Source: Candidatus Aminicenantota bacterium
Lineage (GTDB): Bacteria; Acidobacteriota; Aminicenantia; Aminicenantales; Aminicenantaceae
Length of the DNA: 64,000 nt
Direction of reading: 5' to 3'
NCBI GenBank assembly: GCA_011772495.1
Contig: WVZL01000007.1
Location: forward strand, 119,475 to 183,474
In this document: piece after piece, positions 1 to 7,423 of the stretch
How the letters are laid out: each line of letters begins with the position of its first letter
Numbering within the stretch: the stretch's first letter is position 1
Position numbers and translations under genes: made by a program
Notes under the pieces: model-generated
The model's input: only the letters and a program-made list of their open reading frames with translations
What the model was told of the DNA's origin: nothing
Databases searched by the model: none

Positions 1-1
1 G

Positions 2-241
2 GAGGAAATCCCGCCTCTGTTCCAGTTCATGCTGGAACTCGGTGTAAGCCTGCAAGACTGTCTCACCACCTTCAACTGGGGAATCGGATTTTACATTTTT
101 GTGCCTGAAGAAGAACTTGACCGGACGATCGAAACAGGCAGGAAGGCGGGTTATGAACTCCTGGACCTGGGCCAGGTGGAAGAGGGAGAGCGCTGCGTTA
201 TTTTTGAACCAGAGGGAATAACACTTCCTCCAGTCGAGTGA
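2..241 (+). CDS. purM: Phosphoribosylformylglycinamidine cyclo-ligase (AIR synthase), C-terminal part
   Basis: The frame is open from the first bases of the window, so this is the last 79 codons of a gene beginning upstream. The ORF-track start at 29 is only an internal Met. The segment starts EEIPPLFQF and contains TFNWGIGF followed by a VPEEELD...GYELLDLGQVEEGER tail. This matches the C-terminal half-domain of PurM, where PPLF, the TFNxGIG turn and the GEV-EGER strand are characteristic. By family knowledge PurM makes aminoimidazole ribotide from FGAM with ATP in cytosolic purine synthesis. ATP-site residues lie upstream and cannot be checked. Confidence 0.88.
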   Translation, partial: EEIPPLFQFMLELGVSLQDCLTTFNWGIGFYIFVPEEELDRTIETGRKAGYELLDLGQVEEGERCVIFEPEGITLPPVE

Positions 242-268
242 ATCGGGTTTTCCAAACGAAAAATAGTA

Positions 269-346
269 GGGGTCAGGTCTTAACTTTCAGCTTTTAAAAA
301 ATAAATAATCTGGGTATCGGGATCTTGAAGGCTAAGACATGACCCC
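269..346. repeat. Short palindromic GGGGTCAGG-ended element
   Basis: A 78-bp stretch begins GGGGTCAGGTCTTAA and ends TAAGACATGACCCC, so its ends form an imperfect inverted repeat. The left 16-mer GGGGTCAGGTCTTAAC recurs exactly, inverted, at 16694-16709. The inner sequence is AT-rich and non-coding. It belongs to the same dispersed family as the 227-231-bp elements at 27100 and 32438. Such short palindromes resemble REP/MITE elements mobilised in trans, but no mobilising gene is visible here. Confidence 0.6.
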
Positions 347-422
347 TGTTTGGTTAAGAAAATCATTCACCGTAACCAACTTTTCTGCAATATTTTGAGT
401 CACTAATACTGGAGGAGTGGAT

Positions 423-2825
423 ATGTTCAGGAATTATTTGAAAATCGCCTTACGAAATATTCTCAGGAATAAAGTCTATTCAATCATAAACATTTCCGGA
501 TTAGCCATCGGTATGGCGTGCTGCCTTTTGATACTGCTTTTCATACAAGATGAGCTGAGTTATGACAGCTACCATGATGAGGCAGATCATATTTTTCGAC
601 TCGTAGCAGCGAATAAAGCTTCAGGTGAAGTGCGTCATTTGGCACCCGTAGGCGCTCCTTATGCTGAACTCTTCAGCAGTGCTTTACCCGAGATACGAAA
701 TGCCACCCGGTTTTATAAGCATCGTAGGGTATTGGTGAAATATGAAGATAAGAGATTTTTTGAGGAGCGCTTTTTCTTTGCAGATCCGACAGTCTTCGAT
801 GTCTTTTCTTTTCCCATGATGAGAGGAAATTCAGAAGCGGCCTTGGCCGCTCCTTTTTCAGTCGTCATCACTGAAGCCATGGCTCAAAAATATTTTGGTG
901 ATGAGGATCCAACCGCCAGAAGCATTATTCTGGATAACAAACACACCTTTAATATTACCGGTATCATCAGGGATGTCCCTCCTAATTCCCACTTTCGATT
1001 CGATTTTTTAGCTTCTCTGGAGACTTTGGCTGATCTCTATGGTCAACGGTTTCTAAAGCACCCGGGGTATATGTCTTTCTATACCTACCTCCTTCTTCAA
1101 GAGCATACAGATCCCGGTGAGTTTGAGCAGAAACTACAAGGAGTTGTGAAGCAGTTTCTTGGGGAACGGGTGGCCTCGCTGAGAAGCTTTTATCTGCAGC
1201 CTTTGAAGAGCATCCATCTGAATTCGCAAATTGAATTCGAAATCGAACCCAATAGCAATATGTCCTATATTTATATTTATTCTGCCATTGCGTTTTTTAT
1301 CCTGCTGATCGCTTCTTTCAATTTCATGAACCTTTCTACGGCACGGTCGGCCAGAAGGGCTAGAGAAGTCGGGATGAGAAAAATCCTTGGAGCTTTCCGT
1401 TGGCAGCTTATCAAACAGTTCCTCGGGGAATCCCTTATTCTGGCCTTGGTGAGCCTTTTGCTGGCCGTTGTGCTGGTTATATTGTTTCAAGGCTTATTCA
1501 ACTCTCTTATCGGGAAAGAATTAGCTTTAAACTTATTCGAAAGCCGCACAATCTTTCTTGGCTTTGCGGGAATCGTTTTCATCGTGGGTGTCTTAGCCGG
1601 GTTATACCCAGCGATTTTTCTTTCGGCCTTTGAACCCATACGCATTTTGAAAAGGAAAGTCGGAACTGGCGGGAAGAGTGGTTCCTTTCGGCGTATCCTG
1701 GTCGTGATGCAATTCACTATTTCGATTGTCCTCATCATCGGCACCTTGATCATCCGGAATCAGCTCAATTATATGCGCAGTCAAAACCTGGGTTTCAGCA
1801 AAGAGCAAGTCGTTGTCATTCCCATACATGATCGTGAGGCCAGGAAATCTTACGAATCCATCAAGACAGAAATCATGAAGAATACTTCAGTCATCAGCAC
1901 CTCAGCTTCCTCCAGCGTGCCCGGAAAACCTGTTACTAATATTGCCTACCGAGTAGAAGATGCCCAAGAAGATGAGCACGTGAGTGTAGACACATTTTTC
2001 ATCGATCATGATTTTCTGGAAACACTGGATATCAAACTTGCCTCAGGCCGCAATTTTTCTCAAGAATTTTCAACGGATCAGGCCGAGGCCTTCATCATCA
2101 ATGAAACAGCCGCCAGGACGTTTGGCTGGAGCAATGCTTTGAACAAGCAGATCATCTGGCCTTCTGATCTGCGGCGAAGAGATGCTATCGTTAAAAAGGG
2201 CCAGGTCGTCGGGGTGATAAAAGACTTCAATGTCACCTCTCTTCATCAAAGCATCGGGCCTGTTCTCTTACAAATTTCGCCTTCCAACTTTCGTTACCTC
2301 TCTGTCCGGATTGCCCCAGAGAATATTCCGAGGACACTGGCTTTTATTCAGGGAGAATGGAGCAGATTTTCACCTGCCTATCCCTTTGAATATTCATTCC
2401 TGGATGAAGACTTTGACAGGCTCTACAGAACCGACCAGAAAGTTGGCCGAATCATCGGCCTGTTTTCGACGCTGGCCATTTTTGTGGCTTGCCTTGGTTT
2501 GTTCGGGCTGGCGTCATTTTCGGCTGAACAGCGAACCAAAGAAATCGGGATCCGTAAGGTGCTGGGAGCATCTGTCTCGGGAATTGTTCTGTTTTTTTCA
2601 AGAGAATTCACGAAATGGGTCCTGGCAGCAAACCTCATTGCTTGGCCAGTAGCCTATTTTGTGATGAATAAATGGCTGCAGCATTTTGCCTATCGCACCA
2701 AGATCGGGTTCGGGATTTTTGTCCTGTCGGCTTTGCTGACCTTTGTCATTGCTTTCGTCACCGTGAGTTACCAGTCTATCAAAGCCGCAGTGGCCAACCC
2801 AGTGGATTCGCTTCGATATGAATAG
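423..2825 (+). CDS. Orphan ABC transporter permease, MacB/FtsX type with two permease modules
   Basis: An 800-residue inner-membrane protein. Order: TM helix ~18-42 (SIINISGLAIGMACCLLILL), MacB_PCD-like periplasmic domain ~45-280, FtsX helices ~285-410, another TM ~425-445, a second periplasmic domain ~450-670, and final FtsX helices to ~795. The end, ANPVDSLRYE, is almost identical to that of the permease at 49769, so the two are paralogs. The track start (417) is a GTG lying next to GGAGGA (411-416). The ATG at 423 is correctly spaced from that ribosome site and is preferred. No ATPase gene adjoins it. Relatives of this duplicated orphan permease type are thought to act in efflux or envelope export with an ATPase encoded elsewhere. 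The substrate is unknown. Confidence 0.85.
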   Translation: MFRNYLKIALRNILRNKVYSIINISGLAIGMACCLLILLFIQDELSYDSYHDEADHIFRLVAANKASGEVRHLAPVGAPYAELFSSALPEIRNATRFYKHRRVLVKYEDKRFFEERFFFADPTVFDVFSFPMMRGNSEAALAAPFSVVITEAMAQKYFGDEDPTARSIILDNKHTFNITGIIRDVPPNSHFRFDFLASLETLADLYGQRFLKHPGYMSFYTYLLLQEHTDPGEFEQKLQGVVKQFLGERVASLRSFYLQPLKSIHLNSQIEFEIEPNSNMSYIYIYSAIAFFILLIASFNFMNLSTARSARRAREVGMRKILGAFRWQLIKQFLGESLILALVSLLLAVVLVILFQGLFNSLIGKELALNLFESRTIFLGFAGIVFIVGVLAGLYPAIFLSAFEPIRILKRKVGTGGKSGSFRRILVVMQFTISIVLIIGTLIIRNQLNYMRSQNLGFSKEQVVVIPIHDREARKSYESIKTEIMKNTSVISTSASSSVPGKPVTNIAYRVEDAQEDEHVSVDTFFIDHDFLETLDIKLASGRNFSQEFSTDQAEAFIINETAARTFGWSNALNKQIIWPSDLRRRDAIVKKGQVVGVIKDFNVTSLHQSIGPVLLQISPSNFRYLSVRIAPENIPRTLAFIQGEWSRFSPAYPFEYSFLDEDFDRLYRTDQKVGRIIGLFSTLAIFVACLGLFGLASFSAEQRTKEIGIRKVLGASVSGIVLFFSREFTKWVLAANLIAWPVAYFVMNKWLQHFAYRTKIGFGIFVLSALLTFVIAFVTVSYQSIKAAVANPVDSLRYE

Positions 2826-2985
2826 TTAAGAATCTTGGATCCGAAAACCTAACGCCTATTTTGTTCCTTTCGTGTTTGACATCAAATATTCTCAGTGCTA
2901 TATGCTAAGCAAGGTGCTGAGGAAAAATTAACTGCTCATGGTCAACTTTAGAGAAAAATCATGATTCCCTAGGAAGGAGGGCAAA

Positions 2986-3549
2986 ATGTCATTAATCCCG
3001 GCTTTTGAAATAGGATTATGGAATGCCTGGATTCTGACTATTTACTTTATTTTGACTGGCATGGTTCCACAATTTCTGGTTAGCAAGGAAAGAAAGGAGA
3101 AGATGGGATGGCCGCCGTTCAATAAAACCGAGAAAATCTTAGCTCTCATCACCCATGCTGTGATCATGCCTGTAGCCGCCATATATTCAATCTTTCTGCC
3201 ACTGAAATTAGGCACTGTATGGTTGTATGTTGGACTTCCCGTATGTTTCCTGGGGGGAATGATCCTTTTTATTGCTTGTATCAACATCATCGCGACTCCG
3301 CTTGGTGAGCCATTTTCCAAAGGTGTCTACCGCATTTCAAGACACCCGATTTATTTTGGCGGCTTTTTGGTATACCTTGGCATAGGCATTGCCTGTGCTT
3401 CCTGGCTATATCTGCTGTTCGCCTTTGCCTGGATAGTCCTGTGGAACATGGTATTGCCCACCGAAGAACGTGATTTAGTCGAGAAGTATGGCGATACTTA
3501 TCGTGAATACCTAGAAAGAACCCCAAGATGGATAGGAATCCCGAAATAA
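2986..3549 (+). CDS. ICMT/PEMT-like integral membrane methyltransferase
   Basis: 187 residues with about five hydrophobic segments and the C-terminal signature of the isoprenylcysteine O-methyltransferase / phospholipid methyltransferase superfamily: RHPIYFGGFLVYLG at ~115-130 and EERDLVEKYGDTYREYLERTPRW near the end. RHPxY and the E-E-x-x-L-x-x-x-(F/Y)G-x-x-(Y)xxY block form the SAM-binding region in this family. The ribosome site GGAAGGAGGG sits just ahead of the ATG. It is monocistronic here. Bacterial members methylate lipids or small molecules and the substrate cannot be read from sequence. Two further relatives lie at 34952 and 46701. Confidence 0.75.
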   Translation: MSLIPAFEIGLWNAWILTIYFILTGMVPQFLVSKERKEKMGWPPFNKTEKILALITHAVIMPVAAIYSIFLPLKLGTVWLYVGLPVCFLGGMILFIACINIIATPLGEPFSKGVYRISRHPIYFGGFLVYLGIGIACASWLYLLFAFAWIVLWNMVLPTEERDLVEKYGDTYREYLERTPRWIGIPK

Positions 3550-3550
3550 A

Positions 3551-3690
3551 TGGGGTCAGACCAAGCTGATTGATTTATTATTAATAATTTATGGTCATTT
3601 TTTTGTAAAATTAGGCCTTAGAACAGTGATTTTAGGGTCGAAAACGTGCATTTAAGAAAGAATAGACTTCCTGATTCGTAAAGAATCGAT
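3551..3690. repeat. 5' fragment of the ~230-bp GGGGTCAGACC element
   Basis: It starts TGGGGTCAGACCAAGCTGA two bases after the stop of the preceding gene. It stays alignable to the full-length copies at 27100 and 32438 through TTAG(G/A)xCTTAGAACAGTGATTTT and the GGGTCGAAAAC block, then loses similarity. The right terminal repeat is absent, so this is a truncated copy. Right boundary approximate. Confidence 0.6.
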
Positions 3691-3728
3691 TTATTAGATT
3701 GAGCAACTGGATTATCGACGCCCGCTGC

Positions 3729-4535
3729 TTATTGCTTCTCGCACCAAATTTTATGTAAGCCTGTGCTTTTTACAGTTATATAATTATTTCTTGTCCAATC
3801 CAGGTCATAGCTGCACAGACTTTTCCATACAAAGGCGTCTAGAAACTCGATTTGAATGGAAACTATTTGGTCTGAATCGACGCCTCGGGTCTCAGATTTC
3901 TTTTTGCGAACAATAGTAGGCGTGGGCTCCCATCTTCCGTTAATCTTTAACTTGTAGCGAATTCTGAATACAGAATCATTGTTAATGAAGACGTTAAATC
4001 TCCTGGTGGATCGATTCTGGGGGCAGTTTCTATTCACCGATAGTGATTTGATATCTCTCAACAGGGTGCCACGCAGGGAAGGAAGATCCTTGGTGATTCT
4101 CGTACAATATCCTGTGAAATTTTCGCCTTCGAATAAAGTGACGTGTACGAAGACCCTGAGCTTGATGGATTTAATTGGCACATTTCTTACAAAGTGTGAC
4201 ATCGGAGGATATCCAGTATATTTGTCGATCAGTCTGATCGCATCTGTATCCCAAAAACTGAGAGGATGGGTGTTTTCTGTTTCAACGTAGACCCGACGGG
4301 CATCACCTGAATAGTTCTCACGGCTATATACGAGAAAGTAGTGGTTCGGATTACCTGGATATGGCCTAGCTTGTGGCATCGGGCTATCAAAGCCAGCCTC
4401 GGCAGCGGCCTCCGCTAGACTCTTGTTCCAAGTAGAAACGGAATCATCGCCACTAGTTTTTGTGACGCTCGGCGGGGCCAGATAAAAGTGACATAAGATG
4501 ATGAGGCCTAAGATCATAACTTTTAAAACACGCAT
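3729..4535 (-). CDS. Secreted beta/gamma-crystallin-domain protein (copy 1)
   Basis: 268 residues with an N-terminal signal peptide (MRVLKVMILGLIILCHFYLA). Residues ~65-170 contain two Greek-key motifs of the beta/gamma-crystallin type: YFLVYSRENYSGDARRVY and VTLFEGENFTGYCTRITKD, followed by the SLRG...RDIKSLSV strand typical of the family. The last ~95 residues form a separate beta-rich region ending WCEKQ. Its pattern of strand, W-K-x-L-C, then N-x-I-x-(I/V) loosely recalls domain 4 of cholesterol-dependent cytolysins; this is inference only. It is a tandem paralog of the gene at 4846, sharing AGGAGGTTAATC before the ATG. A role at the cell surface or outside is inferred; calcium binding is possible but unproven. 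Confidence 0.7.
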   Translation of the reverse strand: MRVLKVMILGLIILCHFYLAPPSVTKTSGDDSVSTWNKSLAEAAAEAGFDSPMPQARPYPGNPNHYFLVYSRENYSGDARRVYVETENTHPLSFWDTDAIRLIDKYTGYPPMSHFVRNVPIKSIKLRVFVHVTLFEGENFTGYCTRITKDLPSLRGTLLRDIKSLSVNRNCPQNRSTRRFNVFINNDSVFRIRYKLKINGRWEPTPTIVRKKKSETRGVDSDQIVSIQIEFLDAFVWKSLCSYDLDWTRNNYITVKSTGLHKIWCEKQ

Positions 4536-4845
4536 GATTAACCTCCTAAATATTTGAATTTATAATGATTTGTTTTTATTTCATTCCGATCTGCCTTTAT
4601 AAAGAAGGCGTTTGTAAAAAGGAACTAAGAATCGGATAGCAAGAGAGACACTATGTATGTTTTTAAAATCTGCACGTCGAATCTCCCTCCTCTCGTCATG
4701 AAAGACCGCAAATCATGATGAGAGAAGGCACCGAGGCAAGCAATGCCAAGTTCGAACACTGATTGAAACTTTTATGTTCGGTCTGGAGATAGCAAAGCAA
4801 AAGAAATTGAAAAAGGAACTTGACGGGGGAGCCGAAGCCTGCTGC
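4536..4845. other. Spacer between the two crystallin genes with one hairpin
   Basis: 310 non-coding bases. An inverted repeat CTCTCGTCATGA/TCATGATGAGAG (4690-4701 with 4713-4724, one G-T pair) may form a stem between the two minus-strand genes. No T-run follows it on the minus strand, so a rho-independent terminator is not well supported. The ~40 bases ahead of the copy 1 start match those ahead of copy 2 (AGGAGGTTAATCATGCG and TAAATTCAAATAT), so the upstream region was duplicated with the gene. Confidence 0.5.
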
Positions 4846-5628
4846 TCATTTCTTCTCACACCAAATTTTAATCCCTTTGTGCTTTATGGTTATAGTGTTG
4901 TGTCTTTTCCAGTCCAGATCATGCTTGCATAAGTCTTTCCATATCACCATATCCAGATGTTGTATTTCAATAGTAACTATTTGATTAGAACGGACGGAAG
5001 GAGTTTCTGATTTTCCGGCACGAACAGGATTCCAGAGCTCCCATTCCCCATTAACATTCAGTCTGTATCTAATTCTTGTCCCTCCGTTGTTTTGGATGGT
5101 AAAATTAAATATCTTGGTAGATAGATTTTGCGGGCAAGGGCCTTGTACTTTAATTGATCTGATATAATCCAATACAGGGCGCAGCGAGGGCGTATTCTTT
5201 GTAATCGTCAGGCAGTATCCCTTATAGTTTTCTTCTTCATATAAAGTGACAGAAACATAGGGATAAGTTTTGATGGATTTAATTCGAACATATATATACG
5301 ATTCCGGAGACCCTCCCCATTTATCACCTATTCTAATCCCGTCATTATCCCATAAGTAATACAGACGTGCACACTCAACTCCCGGGTAGTAGACGCGGTA
5401 GGCATTGCCTGTGTAGTTCTCCCCATCGTAAACCATAAAGTATTGACCCATCTGTTGAATTGCATTTGGCATCGCACAATCAAAGCCGGCGTCTGCGATG
5501 GGCTCAGATAGATTCTCGTCTCCAATAGAGACGGGATCATCGTCACCAGTTTTTGTGAGGCCAGGAGGGGTAAGATAAATAATACATAAAATGGTAAAAC
5601 CTAAGATCATTGTTTTTAAAATACGCAT
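4846..5628 (-). CDS. Secreted beta/gamma-crystallin-domain protein (copy 2)
   Basis: 260 residues, with the same architecture as the neighbour at 3729: signal peptide MRILKTMILGFTILCIIYLT, Greek-key motifs YFMVYDGENYTGNAYRVYY and VTLYEEENYKGYCLTITKN, the PSLRP...YIRSIKV strand, then a C-terminal beta domain ending IKIWCEKK. The C-terminal region (SNQIVTIEIQHLDMVIWKDL then HNTITIKHKGIKIW) is the part that most recalls the membrane-binding domain 4 of CDC toxins, where a Trp-rich loop follows an amphipathic strand. The undecapeptide itself is not present. The ATG is preceded by AGGAGGTTAATC. The copies have diverged throughout while keeping cysteines in the crystallin region and near the C-terminus. 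Function unknown. Confidence 0.7.
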   Translation of the reverse strand: MRILKTMILGFTILCIIYLTPPGLTKTGDDDPVSIGDENLSEPIADAGFDCAMPNAIQQMGQYFMVYDGENYTGNAYRVYYPGVECARLYYLWDNDGIRIGDKWGGSPESYIYVRIKSIKTYPYVSVTLYEEENYKGYCLTITKNTPSLRPVLDYIRSIKVQGPCPQNLSTKIFNFTIQNNGGTRIRYRLNVNGEWELWNPVRAGKSETPSVRSNQIVTIEIQHLDMVIWKDLCKHDLDWKRHNTITIKHKGIKIWCEKK

Positions 5629-5673
5629 GATTAACCTCCTACATATTTGAATTTATTATGATTTCCTTCTTAT

Positions 5674-7413
5674 TCATTCTGATTGTTCCTTATTGACAAG
5701 AACCAACTCCCGCATGTAGAGCAGTTCTGGTTTGTGGCCTGTCATATCGAACAAGGCAAGGTTGATTCTTCGGCTTTCTGCTGGCGGGTTGATTAAAGAC
5801 GTTTCGAACACTTTTGTTTCTCCGGCCCCGAGGTTTTCCAGCAGCTTCTGATCGACCAGTTTATCGTTGAGTCGGACGCGCAGCAGCAAGTAGGGCCAAA
5901 CATGCCCGCTCGCATTCCGTATCCTTCCGTGCAGGATAAACGGCTGTCCCACTGGCGCCAGGATCATATCTCCGGTGAGGGCCAGAGGGCTGCCGTCCAA
6001 GCCGATTACCTTGTCGACCAATAATTCGGCTGTTCCTGCTGTAGTCCTTCCCGCAGCGACAAAATATCGGATGACGGGAATGGAAAACTCTACTGCAGGC
6101 TGGAGGATGTGAAGAGTGACTTCATGCAGCCCGGGAATGAGGGTAGGAAGTCCAGGCGGGTATCCTGAATCAATCGTGATTTGGTCAGCCATGGCGAGGA
6201 ATCGCGTCACCAAGCCAAAGGGATGGCCGTCGATCAGCCACTGGGCCTGCAGAATGCCCGTTCCTTCGTACTTGAGATCCACGAACACTCGCAAAGGGCT
6301 GGTACCCTTGGGGACGACAGTATAAGGCTTGCCGTCCTCGAAGCGCAGCTGAAGGTAAGAGATTGCGAAAGGCGCGCGAGAACCGGTTGCCGGTACAACC
6401 TTTACAGACAGAGAGACAGGGATCCGTTCGCCGTCTCGGATATCAAAGGCGGTCACGGCGTATAGGGCTTCCCGATTGTAGATGTGGGTGACGCTCAACC
6501 CGCTTCTAGGTAGAGACGTACCGTCTCCAAAATCCCAGTCAATGACCAGCGAGTCGAAATTGATGGCCATGAGCATTGCGGATTCTCCTACGCGTGGCTC
6601 CGGGGGTGTGCACGTGATAAGCCGCGGCGGAAGTATTGCGACGGAGACCATAGCCGTCTCTACGGCACCGCCTCCGTCATAGGCGCGTACTAAGTATGAC
6701 CCGCTAGTCGAATAGACATGGCTGATTTCAGGAGGCGAGGTATCGTTCTCTATTGTACCGTCGCCGAAATCCCAACGGATAAGAGTGGAGGAAGAGAAAT
6801 TCACGGCTGTAAAGACGACAGTCTCGCCAGCCCGCGGTTGGGAGGGTGCGAACCGAATAGAGGGCGGACTACCGACCTCAACGTTAGCCTTGATAGGGTG
6901 TTCCGAGGTTCCGGCCATGTCGATAGCGGTGACGATATAGACCCCGGCCGTTGCGTATATGTGGATTTCGGTTCTTCCTCCTAAAGGTAGGACTGTACCG
7001 TCACCGAAATCCCAATGCACCTGGTCGGAGAGGAAGTTGACGGCTGTGAAGGTGACGGGTTGAGTGGCTCTGGGCGAGGTAGGAGTGTAATCGATCAGGC
7101 GTTTTTCCCGGATGGTGATGGTCACAGTCTCCACCCCCACCAAACCACTGGCGCTGACAAGGTAGGTGCCCTGCTTGCGAAAAGCGTGTGTCACCGAGGC
7201 CCCGTTGGTAAAAACGACCGGAGTTCCATCGCCAAAATTCCAATCAAGCTCCGAGGCACCGGGGTTGGTTACGGTGAAAGTGACGGTTTCCTCTACATTT
7301 GGGTCTCCAGGCGTGTAGACGATGGCAGCGTTCGCAGGCAGAGCTAGGCCAAGGAGGATCATGGCCCCGAAGATATTTTTCCTCTTCAATACCAAGGTCC
7401 TGAACTGTCTCAT
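5674..7413 (-). CDS. Secreted PKD-repeat protein
   Basis: 579 residues from the ATG at 7413, which has AAGGAGACAGAA upstream. The track start at 7467 overlaps the preceding gene and lacks a ribosome site. A signal peptide (ILLGLALPANAA) is followed by four consecutive PKD domains (~30-360), each with the hallmark WxFGDGT core (WNFGDGTP, WDFGDGTV, WDFGDGTI, WDFGDGTS) and a Y-x-V-x-A strand. The last ~210 residues are beta-rich without recognised motifs. PKD domains mediate extracellular protein or polysaccharide contacts. It follows the barrel gene at 7424 by 10 bases, so the two are probably co-transcribed and may form a surface pair. Confidence 0.8.
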   Translation of the reverse strand: MRQFRTLVLKRKNIFGAMILLGLALPANAAIVYTPGDPNVEETVTFTVTNPGASELDWNFGDGTPVVFTNGASVTHAFRKQGTYLVSASGLVGVETVTITIREKRLIDYTPTSPRATQPVTFTAVNFLSDQVHWDFGDGTVLPLGGRTEIHIYATAGVYIVTAIDMAGTSEHPIKANVEVGSPPSIRFAPSQPRAGETVVFTAVNFSSSTLIRWDFGDGTIENDTSPPEISHVYSTSGSYLVRAYDGGGAVETAMVSVAILPPRLITCTPPEPRVGESAMLMAINFDSLVIDWDFGDGTSLPRSGLSVTHIYNREALYAVTAFDIRDGERIPVSLSVKVVPATGSRAPFAISYLQLRFEDGKPYTVVPKGTSPLRVFVDLKYEGTGILQAQWLIDGHPFGLVTRFLAMADQITIDSGYPPGLPTLIPGLHEVTLHILQPAVEFSIPVIRYFVAAGRTTAGTAELLVDKVIGLDGSPLALTGDMILAPVGQPFILHGRIRNASGHVWPYLLLRVRLNDKLVDQKLLENLGAGETKVFETSLINPPAESRRINLALFDMTGHKPELLYMRELVLVNKEQSE

Positions 7414-7423
7414 TTCTGTCTCC

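Noticed and set aside
4690-4724. Hairpin between the crystallin genes as a terminator
   Set aside because: Stem is acceptable but no T-run follows on the transcribed strand; kept only as a note in the spacer entry.
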